Below, piece after piece: positions 25,526 through 34,599 of a stretch of 64,000 nt of DNA. The stretch spans positions 310,001-374,000 of the forward strand of contig NZ_VTZW01000008.1 of the NCBI RefSeq assembly GCF_009728995.1. The letters run 5' to 3'. Numbering within the stretch: position 1 is the first letter of the stretch; each line of letters starts with the position of its first letter. Made by a program: the position numbers and the translations under genes. The notes below the pieces were generated by a model, which was given only the letters and a program-made list of their open reading frames with translations, ran no database searches and was not told where the DNA came from. This DNA is from Streptomonospora sp. PA3. GTDB lineage: Bacteria; Actinomycetota; Actinomycetes; Streptosporangiales; Streptosporangiaceae.

Positions 25526-27531
25526 GGGCGCAGCTCCAGCGTCGGCGCGTCCGCGGAGAACCCGAAGACCTGGGCGTACAGCGACAGCTCGGCCTCCAGC
25601 GCCCGCTGGATGGTCTCCTTGCGGCGGAAGCCGTGCTGCTCGCCCTCGAAGGCGAGGTAGGCGTGCGGGACGCCGCTCACCCGCGCCAGGAACCGCTCGG
25701 CCTGGGCGGGCGGGCAGATCTCGTCTTCCAGGCCCTGCATCAGCACGAAGGGCGCCCTGATGTCGGCGGCGCGGTTGACGGGCGAGCGGTCGGCGTAGCG
25801 CTGGGCGGCCTCGGGCCAGGGGCCCACGAGGCTTTCCAGATACTGCGATTCGAAGTCGTGGGTCTCGCCGGTGCGCCAGCCCGCGAGGTCGACGATCGGA
25901 TACAGGATGGCGGCGCAGGCGAAGACGTCGGTGAAAGCGAGCGCCGCGGCGGCGGTCCACCCGCCGGCGCTGCCGCCGCGGACGGCGATGCGGCCGGGGT
26001 CCGCGAGACCTTCGGCCGCCAGCGCGCGGGCGGCGGCCACGCAGTCCTCGACGTCGACCACGCCCCAGTTGCCGCGGAGGCGTTCGCGGTAGGCGCGGCC
26101 GAACCCGGTGGAGCCGCCGTAGTTGACCTCCACCACCCCGATCCCGCGGCTGGTGAAGTAGGCGATCTCCGGGTCGCGGATCATCGGCGCGCGCCCGGTG
26201 GGCCCGCCGTGCGCCCAGACCGCGTACGGCGGAAGCTCGCCCGAAGCGGGCCGGGCCCGCGGATTTCGCGGCGGGTACAGGTTGGCGTGGATCTCGCGGC
26301 CGTCCGGTCCGGTGAAAACCCGCGGCCGCGGCACGGGGAGGTGGCCGGCGTCGGTGTCGCCCCCGGCGCCCCCGGTGCGGTGGCGGTCCGGGGCGCTCAG
26401 CGAGCGCCAGGAGCCGCCGGGGCCCACGGCGACGATCTCGGGGGCGATGTCGCCGGAGGCGGCCAGGCCGATCAGGGTGTCGCCGCCGGAGCCGCCTGCG
26501 ACCAGCCGGCCCCACCACTCGGTGTGGGGGGTGTCGGCGTCGGCGATCGTGCCGGTTCCGGGGTCGATGCGGCCCAGCGCCGTGGTCGCTCGCCCGTGCA
26601 CGGCGGCGAGGGGGCCGCGCGGCGGCACGGCCAGCCAGGTGTAGCCGAGCTGCCAGAGGGGGCCGCCGAACTCCTCCTCGGCGGCGGCCGCGGGCTGCGG
26701 CTCGCTCCAGGATCCGCCGGCGGCGGTGATGCGGTAGGGGTTCCACCAGCCGCCGGAGTCGGCGACGAAGTACAGCGTGTCGGGCTCGGCCCACTCGGCC
26801 TGGACGACGGAGACGCCGGGGCCGCCGGCGACGGTCTGCGGGGCGTCTGCGACGCGTCCCTCCGGCCCCAGCTCGGCCACGTGCAGCACCGTGCTGTCCC
26901 AGGGCATGTCCGGGTGATCCCAGCCGATCCAGGAGAGGTGGCGGCCGTTGGGGGAGACGCGCGGGCAGGCGAGGAACCGGTGGCCGGCGGCGATCTCGCG
27001 CACGGCCTCGGGGTCGTCGGCGGCCGAGCCGTCCAGGGGTACCGCGACGACCGCCCGGCGCAGGTCGGTTGGGGCCGGGCCGGTGTGGTGCTCGCGGACG
27101 CACCAGATCTCGCGGCCCTCGGGCGAGAGGACCGGCTCGGCGTAGCGCAGAGCGCCGGGCCGCTCGGGTTCGGGGGTCAGCGGTACCGGCTCGCCGCCCG
27201 GGTGCCAGAGGTACAGGCGCTGGTCGGCGAACTCGGTGAAGGCGACCGCCGTGCCGGTCGGCGCGGGCAGCAGCGCGTAGGGGCGGCCGCCGTACTCGTG
27301 GACGCGGCTGCGCGCGTTCCAGGGTGCGGGCAGCTCGCCGCGCGGGCGCGCGGCCGGGTCGTCCAGCCGGGTGCGGCAGAGCGTCACCCGGCCGCCCTCG
27401 GCGGGGCGGGGTTCGGTCCACCACACGTCGTCGCCCAGCGCGGCGGGCCAGTTCGGCGCCCCGGCGTGGTCGGCCACGCTCTCGGCGCTGATGGGTGAGG
27501 GCCAGGATCCGCAGGTGGGGCCGTCGTTCAC
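25522..27531 (-). CDS. S9-family prolyl oligopeptidase-like peptidase
   Basis: A 669-residue serine peptidase. The N-terminal two thirds is a beta-propeller (VLSPEGREIWCVREHH, RVSPNGRHLSWIGWDHP and similar blades). The C-terminal alpha/beta hydrolase carries YAVWAHGGPTGRA, the nucleophile Ser in RGGSAGGWTAAAAL, the Asp in MQGLEDEICPP and the His in GEQHGFRRKETI. No signal peptide, so it is likely cytosolic, trimming short peptides or acylaminoacyl peptides. GTG 27531 has GAGGAAGG 11 nt upstream. Stop overlaps the ldcA start, forming an operon with it. Confidence 0.94.
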   Translation of the reverse strand: MNDGPTCGSWPSPISAESVADHAGAPNWPAALGDDVWWTEPRPAEGGRVTLCRTRLDDPAARPRGELPAPWNARSRVHEYGGRPYALLPAPTGTAVAFTEFADQRLYLWHPGGEPVPLTPEPERPGALRYAEPVLSPEGREIWCVREHHTGPAPTDLRRAVVAVPLDGSAADDPEAVREIAAGHRFLACPRVSPNGRHLSWIGWDHPDMPWDSTVLHVAELGPEGRVADAPQTVAGGPGVSVVQAEWAEPDTLYFVADSGGWWNPYRITAAGGSWSEPQPAAAAEEEFGGPLWQLGYTWLAVPPRGPLAAVHGRATTALGRIDPGTGTIADADTPHTEWWGRLVAGGSGGDTLIGLAASGDIAPEIVAVGPGGSWRSLSAPDRHRTGGAGGDTDAGHLPVPRPRVFTGPDGREIHANLYPPRNPRARPASGELPPYAVWAHGGPTGRAPMIRDPEIAYFTSRGIGVVEVNYGGSTGFGRAYRERLRGNWGVVDVEDCVAAARALAAEGLADPGRIAVRGGSAGGWTAAAALAFTDVFACAAILYPIVDLAGWRTGETHDFESQYLESLVGPWPEAAQRYADRSPVNRAADIRAPFVLMQGLEDEICPPAQAERFLARVSGVPHAYLAFEGEQHGFRRKETIQRALEAELSLYAQVFGFSADAPTLELRP

Positions 27532-27650
27532 TGCCGTGGGCCTTCCTCGTCGACTCGGTGGCGGATGTCTGCGCACGCGGGTGCGGTGCGTAGGCGATGG
27601 CGGGACGTGCGCCCGGGCGCGGCCGCGGGGGGCCGAGCGCGGGTGGGGGG

Positions 27651-29048
27651 TCAGCTCGGACCGCGCAGGAAGCGGTCGAGCACCCGCGCGCCGAAGCGCA
27701 GCGCCTCGACGGGGATGCGCTCGTCGACGCCGTGGAAGAGCGCCCCGTGGTCCAGGCCGGGCGGAAGCCGCAGCGGCGAGAAGCCGTAGCCGGCGATGCC
27801 CAGCTCGGCGAACTGCTTGGCATCGGTGCCGCCCGTCAGGCACACGGGCACGACGTGGGCGCCGGGGTCGAACGCCAGCAGCGCCTCGCGCATCGCGGCG
27901 AAGACGGGCGCGTCCACCGGCGACTGCAGCGGCCGGGAGCGGTGCTGGTACTCCCACTGCACCCGGTCGCCGGTGAGCTCGTCCAGAGTCGCGGCGAACT
28001 CCTCTTCGGCGCCGGGCAGCACCCGGCCGTCGATCCCGGCGCTCGCCCGGTCGGGGACGACGTTGACCTTGCCGCCCGCCTCCAGCACGGTGGGCGCGCT
28101 GCTGCAGCGGACGGTGGGGCGCACCAGTTCGGCGGCGGCGCCGAAACCGTCGATCAGCGCGTCGGTGTCGCGCTGGGGGTCGAAACCGGCGGCGGGAGCG
28201 TCCACCCCCAGCGCGGCGGCGACGCCGTCGAGGGCGGCGCGGGTGACGGGGGTGAGCCGCACGGGCCAGGTGTGGGCGCCGATGCGGGCCACCGCCGCGG
28301 CCAGGGCGCTGACGGCGTTGTCGGTGTTGGTCTTGGAGCCGTGCCCGGCCGTACCGCGGGCGCTCAGCCGCAGCCAGGCGGTGCCCCGCTCGCCCGCGCC
28401 GACGGGGTAGATCCGCACGGGCGTGCCGTCGGCGGCCCGGGCGTGCACGGTGTGGCCCCCGGACTCGCCCACGGCCTCTGTACAGCCCGCGAACAGCTCG
28501 GCGTGCTCGCGGGCCAGCCATTCGGCGCCGTAGGCGGCGCTGTCCTCCTCGTCGGCGGTGAACGCGACGACGATGTCGCGGCGCGGCCGCAGTCCGCCGC
28601 GCGCCCAGAACCGCACCAGCGCGAGCACCATCGCGACGGTGCCCTTCATGTCCACGGCGCCGCGGCCCCAGACCAGGCCGTCGGCGACCTCGCCGCTGAA
28701 CGGGGGCCGGCTCCACCGGCTCGGCTCGGCCGGCACCACGTCGAGGTGGCCGTGGACGAGCAGGGCGGGGGCATCGGGGTCGGTTCCGGGGATGCGGGCG
28801 ACCACGTTGGCGCGCCCGGGCGCCGACTCCAGCAGGCGCGGCGCAAGGCCCGCGTCCGACAGGCGCTCGGCGGCGTACTCGGCGGCGGGCCGCTCGCGGC
28901 CGTCGCCGCCGCCGCGGTTGGTGGTGTCGATGCGGATCAGCTCGGAGGTGAACCGCACCGCCTCTTCGTCCAGCCGGTCGAGCCCCTCCCCCGTTTCCAG
29001 GGCCGCCGCGGTGTCCGATGCCGTGCCGGTGCGCTCTGCCTCGTGCAT
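27651..29048 (-). CDS. M20/M25/M40 family metallopeptidase
   Basis: A 465-residue di-zinc exopeptidase/deacylase (dipeptidase, ArgE/DapE/CPG2 type). Metal-site motifs: LLVHGHLDVVPAEPSRW (His, Asp), WGRGAVDMKGTVAM (bridging Asp), FTADEEDSAAYGAEWL (catalytic Glu and ligand Glu), and terminal GVDERIPVEALRFGA (His of ALFHGVDE). The dimerisation domain lies at about 210-330. Sequence cannot define the substrate; the neighbours (S9, LD-carboxypeptidase, M55) suggest peptide turnover. No export signal is present. Confidence 0.93.
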   Translation of the reverse strand: MHEAERTGTASDTAAALETGEGLDRLDEEAVRFTSELIRIDTTNRGGGDGRERPAAEYAAERLSDAGLAPRLLESAPGRANVVARIPGTDPDAPALLVHGHLDVVPAEPSRWSRPPFSGEVADGLVWGRGAVDMKGTVAMVLALVRFWARGGLRPRRDIVVAFTADEEDSAAYGAEWLAREHAELFAGCTEAVGESGGHTVHARAADGTPVRIYPVGAGERGTAWLRLSARGTAGHGSKTNTDNAVSALAAAVARIGAHTWPVRLTPVTRAALDGVAAALGVDAPAAGFDPQRDTDALIDGFGAAAELVRPTVRCSSAPTVLEAGGKVNVVPDRASAGIDGRVLPGAEEEFAATLDELTGDRVQWEYQHRSRPLQSPVDAPVFAAMREALLAFDPGAHVVPVCLTGGTDAKQFAELGIAGYGFSPLRLPPGLDHGALFHGVDERIPVEALRFGARVLDRFLRGPS

Positions 29049-29112
29049 GCCTTCCCGTCTGTGCCCGCCGGTCCGCTGGCCGGCTCGCCGGATGCCGTCG
29101 GCCCCGCCCCGC

Positions 29113-29946
29113 TCAGCCGTAGTCGGCCTCGACCGCGTTGCCGATGAGGGTGGTGACGGCCTTGAAGCAGCGGATCATCTCAAAGGCCGTGGGCGAGGTA
29201 TAGCGGACACGCCGGGGGCCGACGGCCTCGACACCGGGTACCAGGGCGGCCGCGCCTGCCAGGTGGGCCGCGTCGACCTCGACCTCCACGGTGAGGGGGC
29301 CGCGGTGCTCGGGTTCGATTCGCCCGGCCTCGGCCGCCGCGGCCTCGGCGGCCTCGGAGATGTCGGCGGCGGTCGCGCCGGGCGGGCGGCACAGGGCAGC
29401 ATAGCGCGAGACGTACTGCTTGACCGCGACGGTGTGGGCGTCGGGCGCGTAGGCCGCGGCGTCGATGCAGGCGCGGTCGTCGCCGGTGACCAGCAGGACG
29501 GGGGCGCCGTACTCGGCCGCGACGTAGGAGTTGAGGCGCCCTTCGTCGGCGGGCTCGCCCTCCAGCCACACTCCGGTGACCGAGTTGGGCAGGTAGGTGT
29601 GGGCGAGGACGCCTTCGGCGCCGGCGCCGCTGTGGTAGCCGAGGAACGCCACGCCGTCGACGTCGCCGCGCTGGAGGCCCTCGACCATCGACAAATCCTT
29701 GTGCCGCCCGGTGATCATGGCGGCGCGCTCGTCCAGGCGCTCCAGCAGCAGGTTGCGCATCGTCGCGTGCGCCTCGTTGACCAGCACCTCGGTCGCGCCG
29801 CCGGCGAAGAACCCGGAGACGGCGGCGTTGACGTCGGAGGTGAACATGGCACGGCAGCGCTGCCACTGCTCGGTGCCCGGCGTGACGTCGGCGGGCCAGG
29901 TGACGCCGGTGGCGCCCTCCATGTCGGCCGAGATCAGGATCCGCAC
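29113..29946 (-). CDS. M55-family D-aminopeptidase
   Basis: A 277-residue DppA-type zinc D-aminopeptidase, which releases N-terminal D-amino acids from peptides such as D-Ala-D-Ala. Family metal ligands: ISADMEGATGV (Asp8, Glu10), VNEAHATMRNLLLERLD (His), LGYHSGAGAEGVLAHT (His) and SYVAAEYGAPVLLVTGDD (Glu). GTG 29946 has GAGGGGAG at good spacing; the open frame upstream is antisense/overlap to map. With LD-carboxypeptidase, which frees D-Ala, it could recycle wall peptides. Confidence 0.93.
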   Translation of the reverse strand: MRILISADMEGATGVTWPADVTPGTEQWQRCRAMFTSDVNAAVSGFFAGGATEVLVNEAHATMRNLLLERLDERAAMITGRHKDLSMVEGLQRGDVDGVAFLGYHSGAGAEGVLAHTYLPNSVTGVWLEGEPADEGRLNSYVAAEYGAPVLLVTGDDRACIDAAAYAPDAHTVAVKQYVSRYAALCRPPGATAADISEAAEAAAAEAGRIEPEHRGPLTVEVEVDAAHLAGAAALVPGVEAVGPRRVRYTSPTAFEMIRCFKAVTTLIGNAVEADYG

Positions 29947-29987
29947 CGCGTCCGCTCCCCTCGCCTGCTCCGCCCGCCTGCCGCCCG

Positions 29988-30839
29988 CTAGGGCAGGGTC
30001 AGGATCTCGGCGCCGTCGTCGGTGATGACCAGAGTGTGCTCGAACTGGGCGGTGCGCTTGCGGTCGGCGGTGACGGCGGTCCAGCCGTCGTCCCAGACCT
30101 CGTAGTCGATGGTGCCCAGAGTGATCATCGGCTCGATGGTGAAGGTCATGCCGGGCTGCATCACCGTGGTCGCCCGCGGGTCGTCGTAGTGCGGCACCAC
30201 CAGGCCGGAGTGGAACTCCGGGCCGACGCCGTGCCCGGTGAAGTCGCGCACCACGCCGTAGCCGAAACGCTTGGCGTAGGACTCGATGACCCGGCCGATG
30301 ACGCTGAGCTGGCGCCCGGGGCGGCAGGCCTTGATGGCGCGCATGGTGGCCTCGCGGGTGCGCTCCACCAGCAGCCGGGACTCCTCGTCGGCGTCGCCCG
30401 CCAGGAACGTGGCGTTGGTGTCGCCGTGCACGCCGCCGATGTAGGCGGTGATGTCGATGTTGACGATGTCGCCGTCGGCGATCACGGTGTCGTCGGGGAT
30501 GCCGTGGCAGATGACCTCGTTCAGCGAGGAGCACAGCGACTTCGGATAACCCTTGTAGCCCAGGGTGCTGGGGTAGGCTCCGTGGTCGCACAGGAACTCG
30601 TGGCCGATGCGGTCGAGTTCGTCGGTGGTCACGCCGGGCGCCACGTGCTCGCCCACCTCGCGCAGCGCCTGGGCCGCGATCCGCCCGGCCACGCGCATGG
30701 CCTCGATGGTCTCGGGCGTCTGCACGTCACCGAGCACGCCTTCGAGCGGGCGCTTCTTGCCGACGTACTCCGGACGCGCGATGTGGGAGGGGACCGATCG
30801 GGGCGGCGAGACCCGCCCGGGAACAAGCGGAGTAGTCAT
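29988..30839 (-). CDS. map: Methionine aminopeptidase, type I
   Basis: A 283-residue co-translational enzyme that trims initiator Met. Five metal ligands are in place: [19 protein letters not shown] (two Asp), [12 protein letters not shown] (His), FTIEPM (Glu) and RTAQFEHT (Glu); [22 protein letters not shown] holds the substrate-binding His. A roughly 40-residue N-terminal extension ([20 protein letters not shown]) with the SH3-binding-like proline motif marks the longer actinobacterial MetAP1c type. ATG 30839 is preceded at 8 nt by TAGAAT. Confidence 0.97.
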   Translation of the reverse strand: MTTPLVPGRVSPPRSVPSHIARPEYVGKKRPLEGVLGDVQTPETIEAMRVAGRIAAQALREVGEHVAPGVTTDELDRIGHEFLCDHGAYPSTLGYKGYPKSLCSSLNEVICHGIPDDTVIADGDIVNIDITAYIGGVHGDTNATFLAGDADEESRLLVERTREATMRAIKACRPGRQLSVIGRVIESYAKRFGYGVVRDFTGHGVGPEFHSGLVVPHYDDPRATTVMQPGMTFTIEPMITLGTIDYEVWDDGWTAVTADRKRTAQFEHTLVITDDGAEILTLP

Positions 30840-30847
30840 GTCTGCTC

Positions 30848-30853
30848 ATTCTA
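30848..30853 (-). promoter_or_regulatory. -10 box upstream of map
   Basis: TAGAAT on the minus strand lies 8 nt before the ATG of map, implying no leader or a leader of one or two bases. Confidence 0.5.
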
Positions 30854-30953
30854 CTTCGCGGGTGGCGGGCGCCGATCCGCGTCGGGATGCCGACACGCGG
30901 GTAAGAGCCGGGAAGCAGGCAAGCAAAGCCGGACGAATCAGCAGGAGCCGACC

Positions 30954-31151
30954 ATGAGCGACCGGGAGCACACCACCCCGGATGAGGACCGGCAGTGGTG
31001 GTATTGCCTCAGACACAGCAAGCCCGAGCAGGGGCCGGGGTGCCCGGGCAAGTACCGGCTCGGCCCCTACCCCGACGAGGCCACGGCCGCCGCAGCGCTG
31101 AACATCGTCGCCGAACGCAACGAGGCCTGGGACGAGCAGGACCGCGAATAG
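30954..31151 (+). CDS. Conserved 65-residue actinobacterial protein
   Basis: A small acidic protein: WWYCLRHSKPEQGPGCPGKY then RLGPYPDEATAAAALNIVAE. The two cysteines (YCLRH and GPGCP) and the RLGPY-x(n)-AL-x-ERNEAWD pattern are conserved in a family of uncharacterised actinobacterial proteins often encoded beside map; the fold looks like a short sheet plus helix (residues 30-58). CAGGAG precedes the ATG. It is divergent from map, 114 bp away. Confidence 0.8.
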   Translation: MSDREHTTPDEDRQWWYCLRHSKPEQGPGCPGKYRLGPYPDEATAAAALNIVAERNEAWDEQDRE

Positions 31152-31229
31152 CAGCCCCGCGGCGACCTGTCGGCGCCCGGGGGCTCGGCGGCGCCGCGGA
31201 GCCCCCGGGCGCGCAACGGCGCCGGCGGA

Positions 31230-31838
31230 TCAGTCGAGCACCCGCGGGCCGCTGACCACGTCGAGGAACCGCGATAGCCGCTCGCGCAGCCCCGGTTTGC
31301 GGTCGGCCCCGGCCTGCCCGGCGGCACTGCTGACCAGGTGCTGCAGCCCTTCGAAGGTGAGCGGCTCGCGATCGGGGCGCAGGCTGATGGAGTCGTGGGC
31401 CAGCGACGTCAGCTCGCGGTCGCCCTGGTCCAGGGAGAGGACGGTCGCGCCGGTGCGGCGGGCGTCGTCGACGCGTTCCAGCAGCGGGACCGGCGCCTGC
31501 TCCTCGGAGTTCACCACGAACAGGGTCTCGCCGCGCCGCGCCTGCTCCAGCCGGTCAAGGCCGATGCGCAGGTGGTCGGGGGCGTCGGGCGGCGGTTGCC
31601 AGCGCACCAGGCTGGGCGCGAGCTGGGGCAGGCCGCTGTAGCGCGCCTCGTCGTCGAGATGCGCGGCCAGGTGCCAGGGTTCGTCCTCGGGCGTGCCGAT
31701 CAGCATGAGCCCGCCGGGGTCGCGCGTACGGCGGAGAGCTTTGGCGAAGTCCTCGGTGCGCTCCAGCCACGGTGTCGAGGCCAGCAGTTCGCGCAAGAGA
31801 GCTACGTGTTGGGCGTCCACGCTCCCATGGTGCCTCAT
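31230..31838 (-). CDS. Uncharacterised alpha/beta protein
   Basis: 202 residues from ATG 31838 (or 196 from GTG 31820; neither has a good ribosome-binding site). Readable blocks: HVALLRELLASTPWLERTED, GLMLIGTPEDEPWHLAAHLDDEARYSGLP, RWQPPPDAPDHLRIGLDRLE, TLFVVNSEEQAPVPLLERVDDARR and ATVLSLDQGDRELTSLAHDSI. The spacing of beta strands and helices resembles a Rossmann-like regulatory domain, but no named family is recognised. It is convergent with the 65-residue gene and has a tandem repeat behind its start. Confidence 0.7.
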   Translation of the reverse strand: MRHHGSVDAQHVALLRELLASTPWLERTEDFAKALRRTRDPGGLMLIGTPEDEPWHLAAHLDDEARYSGLPQLAPSLVRWQPPPDAPDHLRIGLDRLEQARRGETLFVVNSEEQAPVPLLERVDDARRTGATVLSLDQGDRELTSLAHDSISLRPDREPLTFEGLQHLVSSAAGQAGADRKPGLRERLSRFLDVVSGPRVLD

Positions 31839-31884
31839 CCGGCCGCCCGGCGCCGCGTTTTCCCGCGGGCTTCGGAGCGCTTCG

Positions 31885-32140
31885 ACGCGCCGCACCAGCC
31901 CGCACTGTGTTCTCCGCGGACCTGCGGGGTGCTTCGACACGCCGCCTTCCCTCCTCGCTCCCTCGCTCGTCAGTCCAGACGGCGCCGCACCCCTTCGGCC
32001 CGCACTGTGTTCTCCGCGGGCCTTCGGGGTGCTTCGACGCGCCGTCTTCCCTCCTCGCTCAGTCGCTCGTTCCTCGCTCCCTCGCTCGTCAGTCCAGACG
32101 GCGCCGCACCCCTTCGGCCCGCTCGTGCGGTTTTCCCTGT
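31885..32140. repeat. Tandem ~100-120-bp repeats upstream of the P450 gene
   Basis: CGCACTGTGTTCTCCGCGG occurs at 31901 and 32001 (100 bp apart), and CAGTCCAGACGGCGCCGCAC starts at 31971 and 32090 (119 bp apart; the second unit has an extra CGCTCGTTCCTCGCTC stretch). Repeats of CCTCGCTC / CCCTCGCTCGT occur inside. The region separates a divergent gene pair and holds no gene. Confidence 0.85.
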
Positions 32141-32273
32141 CCGGGCGGGGGTAGCCGGACGGGTGGCGGCGGCGCGGCCGGGACCGGGCACATCGCCGTC
32201 GCCGTCGCGACGGCCTCGGCACGCGGACGCCGAGCCGCACGGCCTCTCGGGCGGACGGCGTGGAGGGAGGAGT

Positions 32274-33545
32274 ATGGCTCCCAGGTCGGACGGCGCTCTG
32301 TGGGACCGGACGGCGGCCCTGCTGCGCGACCCCTACCGGTTCGTCTCGCGCCGCTGCCGGCGCCGCGGCACCGACGCCTTCGCCACCCGGCTGCTGCTGC
32401 AGCCGACCGTGTGCGTCACCGGGCCGCAGGCCGCGGCGGTCTTCCAGGACCAGAGCCACTTCTCGCGCCGCGGTGCGGCGCCCGCCCGCATCACCAAGAC
32501 GCTCTTCGGCCGGGGCGGCGTCCAGGGCCTGGACGGCAGCGCCCACCGGCACCGCAAGCGCCTGTTCATCTCCCTCATGGCGCCGGACCGGGTCGCCGAG
32601 CTGGCGGCGCTGACCGAGCGGGAGTTCGACCGTGCGGCGCTCGCGTGGCGGGACCGCGGCCGGGTCGTCCTCTATGACGAGTTCCGCGGGATGCTGACGC
32701 GCGCGGTGTGCGCCTGGGCCGGGGTACCGCTGGTCACCGCCGACGCCCGGCGGCGCACCGCCCAGCTCACCGCCCTCTACGACGGCGCCGGCCGCGTGGG
32801 CCCCCGCCACTGGCGGTCCCGGCTGGCCCGGCGCGCGGCCGACCGGTGGGCCGCCGACGTGGTCACCCGCATCCGCACCGGCCGCATCAAACCGCCCGAG
32901 GACACCGCCGCCTACGCCGTCGCCTGGCACCGCGACCCCGAGGGCAGGCTGCTGGACGAGCACACCGCGGCGGTGGAGCTGCTCAACGTGCTGCGGCCGA
33001 CGGTGGCGGTCGCGGTCTTCCTCGCCTTCGCCGCCCATGCGCTGCACCACCACCCCCACTGGGCGCGCGCGATCGCCGCGGAGGACGGCTGCGGCGCGGA
33101 CGGGGACCCCGACGGCCGGGCGCAGGCGGAGCTGTTCGCCCAGGAGGTGCGGCGCTTCTACCCGTTCTTCCCGCTCGTGGCCGCCCGCGCCCGCCACGAC
33201 ATGGTGCTGCGCGGCCAGCGCATCGGCCGCGGCCGCAGGGTCCTGCTCGACCTCTACGGCATCGACCACGACCCCGCGCTGTGGTCCGAGCCCGAGGAGT
33301 TCCGACCCGAGCGCTTCCGCGGCTGGGAGTGGGACCGCTACGGCTTCGTCCCCCAGGGCGCCGGCGACCCCGGCCTGCACCACCGCTGCCCCGGCGAGCC
33401 GATCGCGGTCGCTCTCATCGCCGCGGTCTCGCGCCGACTGGCGCGGCTGCGCTACGAGGTGCCGCGCCAGGACATGGCCGTCGACATGAAGCGCCTGCCG
33501 GCCCTGCCGCGCAGCGGTTGCGTCATCCGGGTCCCGTCCCGGTGA
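32274..33545 (+). CDS. CYP152-type cytochrome P450 peroxygenase
   Basis: A 423-residue P450 of the fatty-acid peroxygenase (CYP152) class, which hydroxylates or decarboxylates fatty acids with H2O2 and needs no redox partner. In helix I the normal acid-Thr pair is replaced by Arg241-Pro242 (LLNVLRPTVAV), the class hallmark that binds the substrate carboxylate. The heme ligand is Cys372 in HHRCPGEPIAV, with EEFRPERFRGWEWD before it. GGAGGGAGG precedes ATG 32274. It stands alone, without ferredoxin genes, as expected for a peroxygenase. Confidence 0.93.
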   Translation: MAPRSDGALWDRTAALLRDPYRFVSRRCRRRGTDAFATRLLLQPTVCVTGPQAAAVFQDQSHFSRRGAAPARITKTLFGRGGVQGLDGSAHRHRKRLFISLMAPDRVAELAALTEREFDRAALAWRDRGRVVLYDEFRGMLTRAVCAWAGVPLVTADARRRTAQLTALYDGAGRVGPRHWRSRLARRAADRWAADVVTRIRTGRIKPPEDTAAYAVAWHRDPEGRLLDEHTAAVELLNVLRPTVAVAVFLAFAAHALHHHPHWARAIAAEDGCGADGDPDGRAQAELFAQEVRRFYPFFPLVAARARHDMVLRGQRIGRGRRVLLDLYGIDHDPALWSEPEEFRPERFRGWEWDRYGFVPQGAGDPGLHHRCPGEPIAVALIAAVSRRLARLRYEVPRQDMAVDMKRLPALPRSGCVIRVPSR

Positions 33546-33550
33546 GCGGC

Positions 33551-33571
33551 AGCGGGCCGGGCCGGCCCGCT
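33551..33571. terminator. Hairpin between P450 and ABC operon
   Basis: AGCGGGCCGG (33551-33560) and CCGGCCCGCT (33562-33571) form a perfect 10-bp stem around one base, between two converging transcripts; a longer imperfect stem GTGAGC/GCTCAC extends it. Confidence 0.65.
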
Positions 33572-34599
33572 CACACCCGTTCGGGCGCGTGCGCCCAGTG
33601 GCAGGCGACCTGGGCTGCGCCCGACCCGCTGAGCATGCCCGGCTCCTCGCCGCGGCAGCGCTCGGCCACCCCCGCTGCGGCCGCGGCGCCCGACGCCAGG
33701 ACCGGGCAGCGCACGTGGAAGCGGCAGCCGCCGGGGATGCGGGTGGGGTCGGGGGGTTCGCCCGCGAGCACCTGGGGTTCGCCGGAGCCGGACTCGGGCA
33801 GCACCGACAGCAGCGCCCTGGTGTAGGGGTGGCGCGGTGCCGAGAGCACGTCCTCGACCGGGCCCGTCTCCACCACGCGGCCCAGGTACATCACCGCGGC
33901 GCGGTCGGCGATGTTCCAGGCCAGGCCGAGATCGTGGGTCACCACCAGGGCCGCCAGGCCGTAGTCGTCGCGCAGGCGCAGCAGCAGTTGGAGGATCTCC
34001 CCGCGCACCGACGCGTCCAGGGACGCCACGGGCTCGTCGGCGACGATGACCTCGGGCTGCAGGACCAGCGCTCCGGCGATGGCCACCCGCTGCCGCTGGC
34101 CGCCGGAGAGCTCGTGGGGGTAGCGCAGGAAGAACCGCTCGGGCGGGCGCAGGCCCGCGCGCGCCAGCGCCTCGGCGACGTGCTCCTGTTCGTCGGCGGT
34201 GCTGCCGCTGTGGATGCGCCGGCCCTCGGCGACCGCGTCGTAGACGGTGTGGCGGGGGTTCAGCGCGCCGGTGGGGTCCTGCAGGACCAGCTGCACGCGC
34301 CTGCGCAGCTCCTTGAGCTCGCGGGGACGGTGACCCAGGGCGCGCCCGCGGAAGACCACCCGGCCCTCCGTGGGCCGCACCAGCCCCAGCAGCGCTCGGG
34401 CCAGGGTGGACTTGCCGCAGCCGGACTCGCCCACCAGCGCGACGATCTCCCCGGCGCCGATGTCCAGGTCGACGCCGTCGACGGCGCGCGCCGTGCCGCG
34501 TCCGGCGCGCCCGGCGAAGGCGACCCGCAGGCCGGCGGCGCCCAGGACGGGAGCGGCGGGCGCCCCGGTGTCGCGGGGGGCGTCGGCGGGAGCGCTCAT
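33571..34599 (-). CDS. Peptide ABC transporter ATP-binding protein (DppF/OppF-like)
   Basis: 342 residues. Walker [18 protein letters not shown]-loop LVLQDPTGALNPRHT, signature [15 protein letters not shown], Walker B VIVADEPVASLD and H-loop VTHDLGLAWNIADRA are present, followed by the oligopeptide-specific C-terminal domain with the cysteine cluster (GGCRFHVRCPV, RCRGEEP). It is the last gene of the five-gene operon; its ATG overlaps the stop of the previous ATPase (TGATG). It energises import of di- or oligopeptides with its partner ATPase. Confidence 0.95.
   Translation of the reverse strand: MSAPADAPRDTGAPAAPVLGAAGLRVAFAGRAGRGTARAVDGVDLDIGAGEIVALVGESGCGKSTLARALLGLVRPTEGRVVFRGRALGHRPRELKELRRRVQLVLQDPTGALNPRHTVYDAVAEGRRIHSGSTADEQEHVAEALARAGLRPPERFFLRYPHELSGGQRQRVAIAGALVLQPEVIVADEPVASLDASVRGEILQLLLRLRDDYGLAALVVTHDLGLAWNIADRAAVMYLGRVVETGPVEDVLSAPRHPYTRALLSVLPESGSGEPQVLAGEPPDPTRIPGGCRFHVRCPVLASGAAAAAGVAERCRGEEPGMLSGSGAAQVACHWAHAPERV

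Noticed and set aside
29304-29320. GGGTTCGATTC as a tRNA T-loop
   Set aside because: It lies inside the well-supported M55 gene and no acceptor or anticodon stems can be formed around it.
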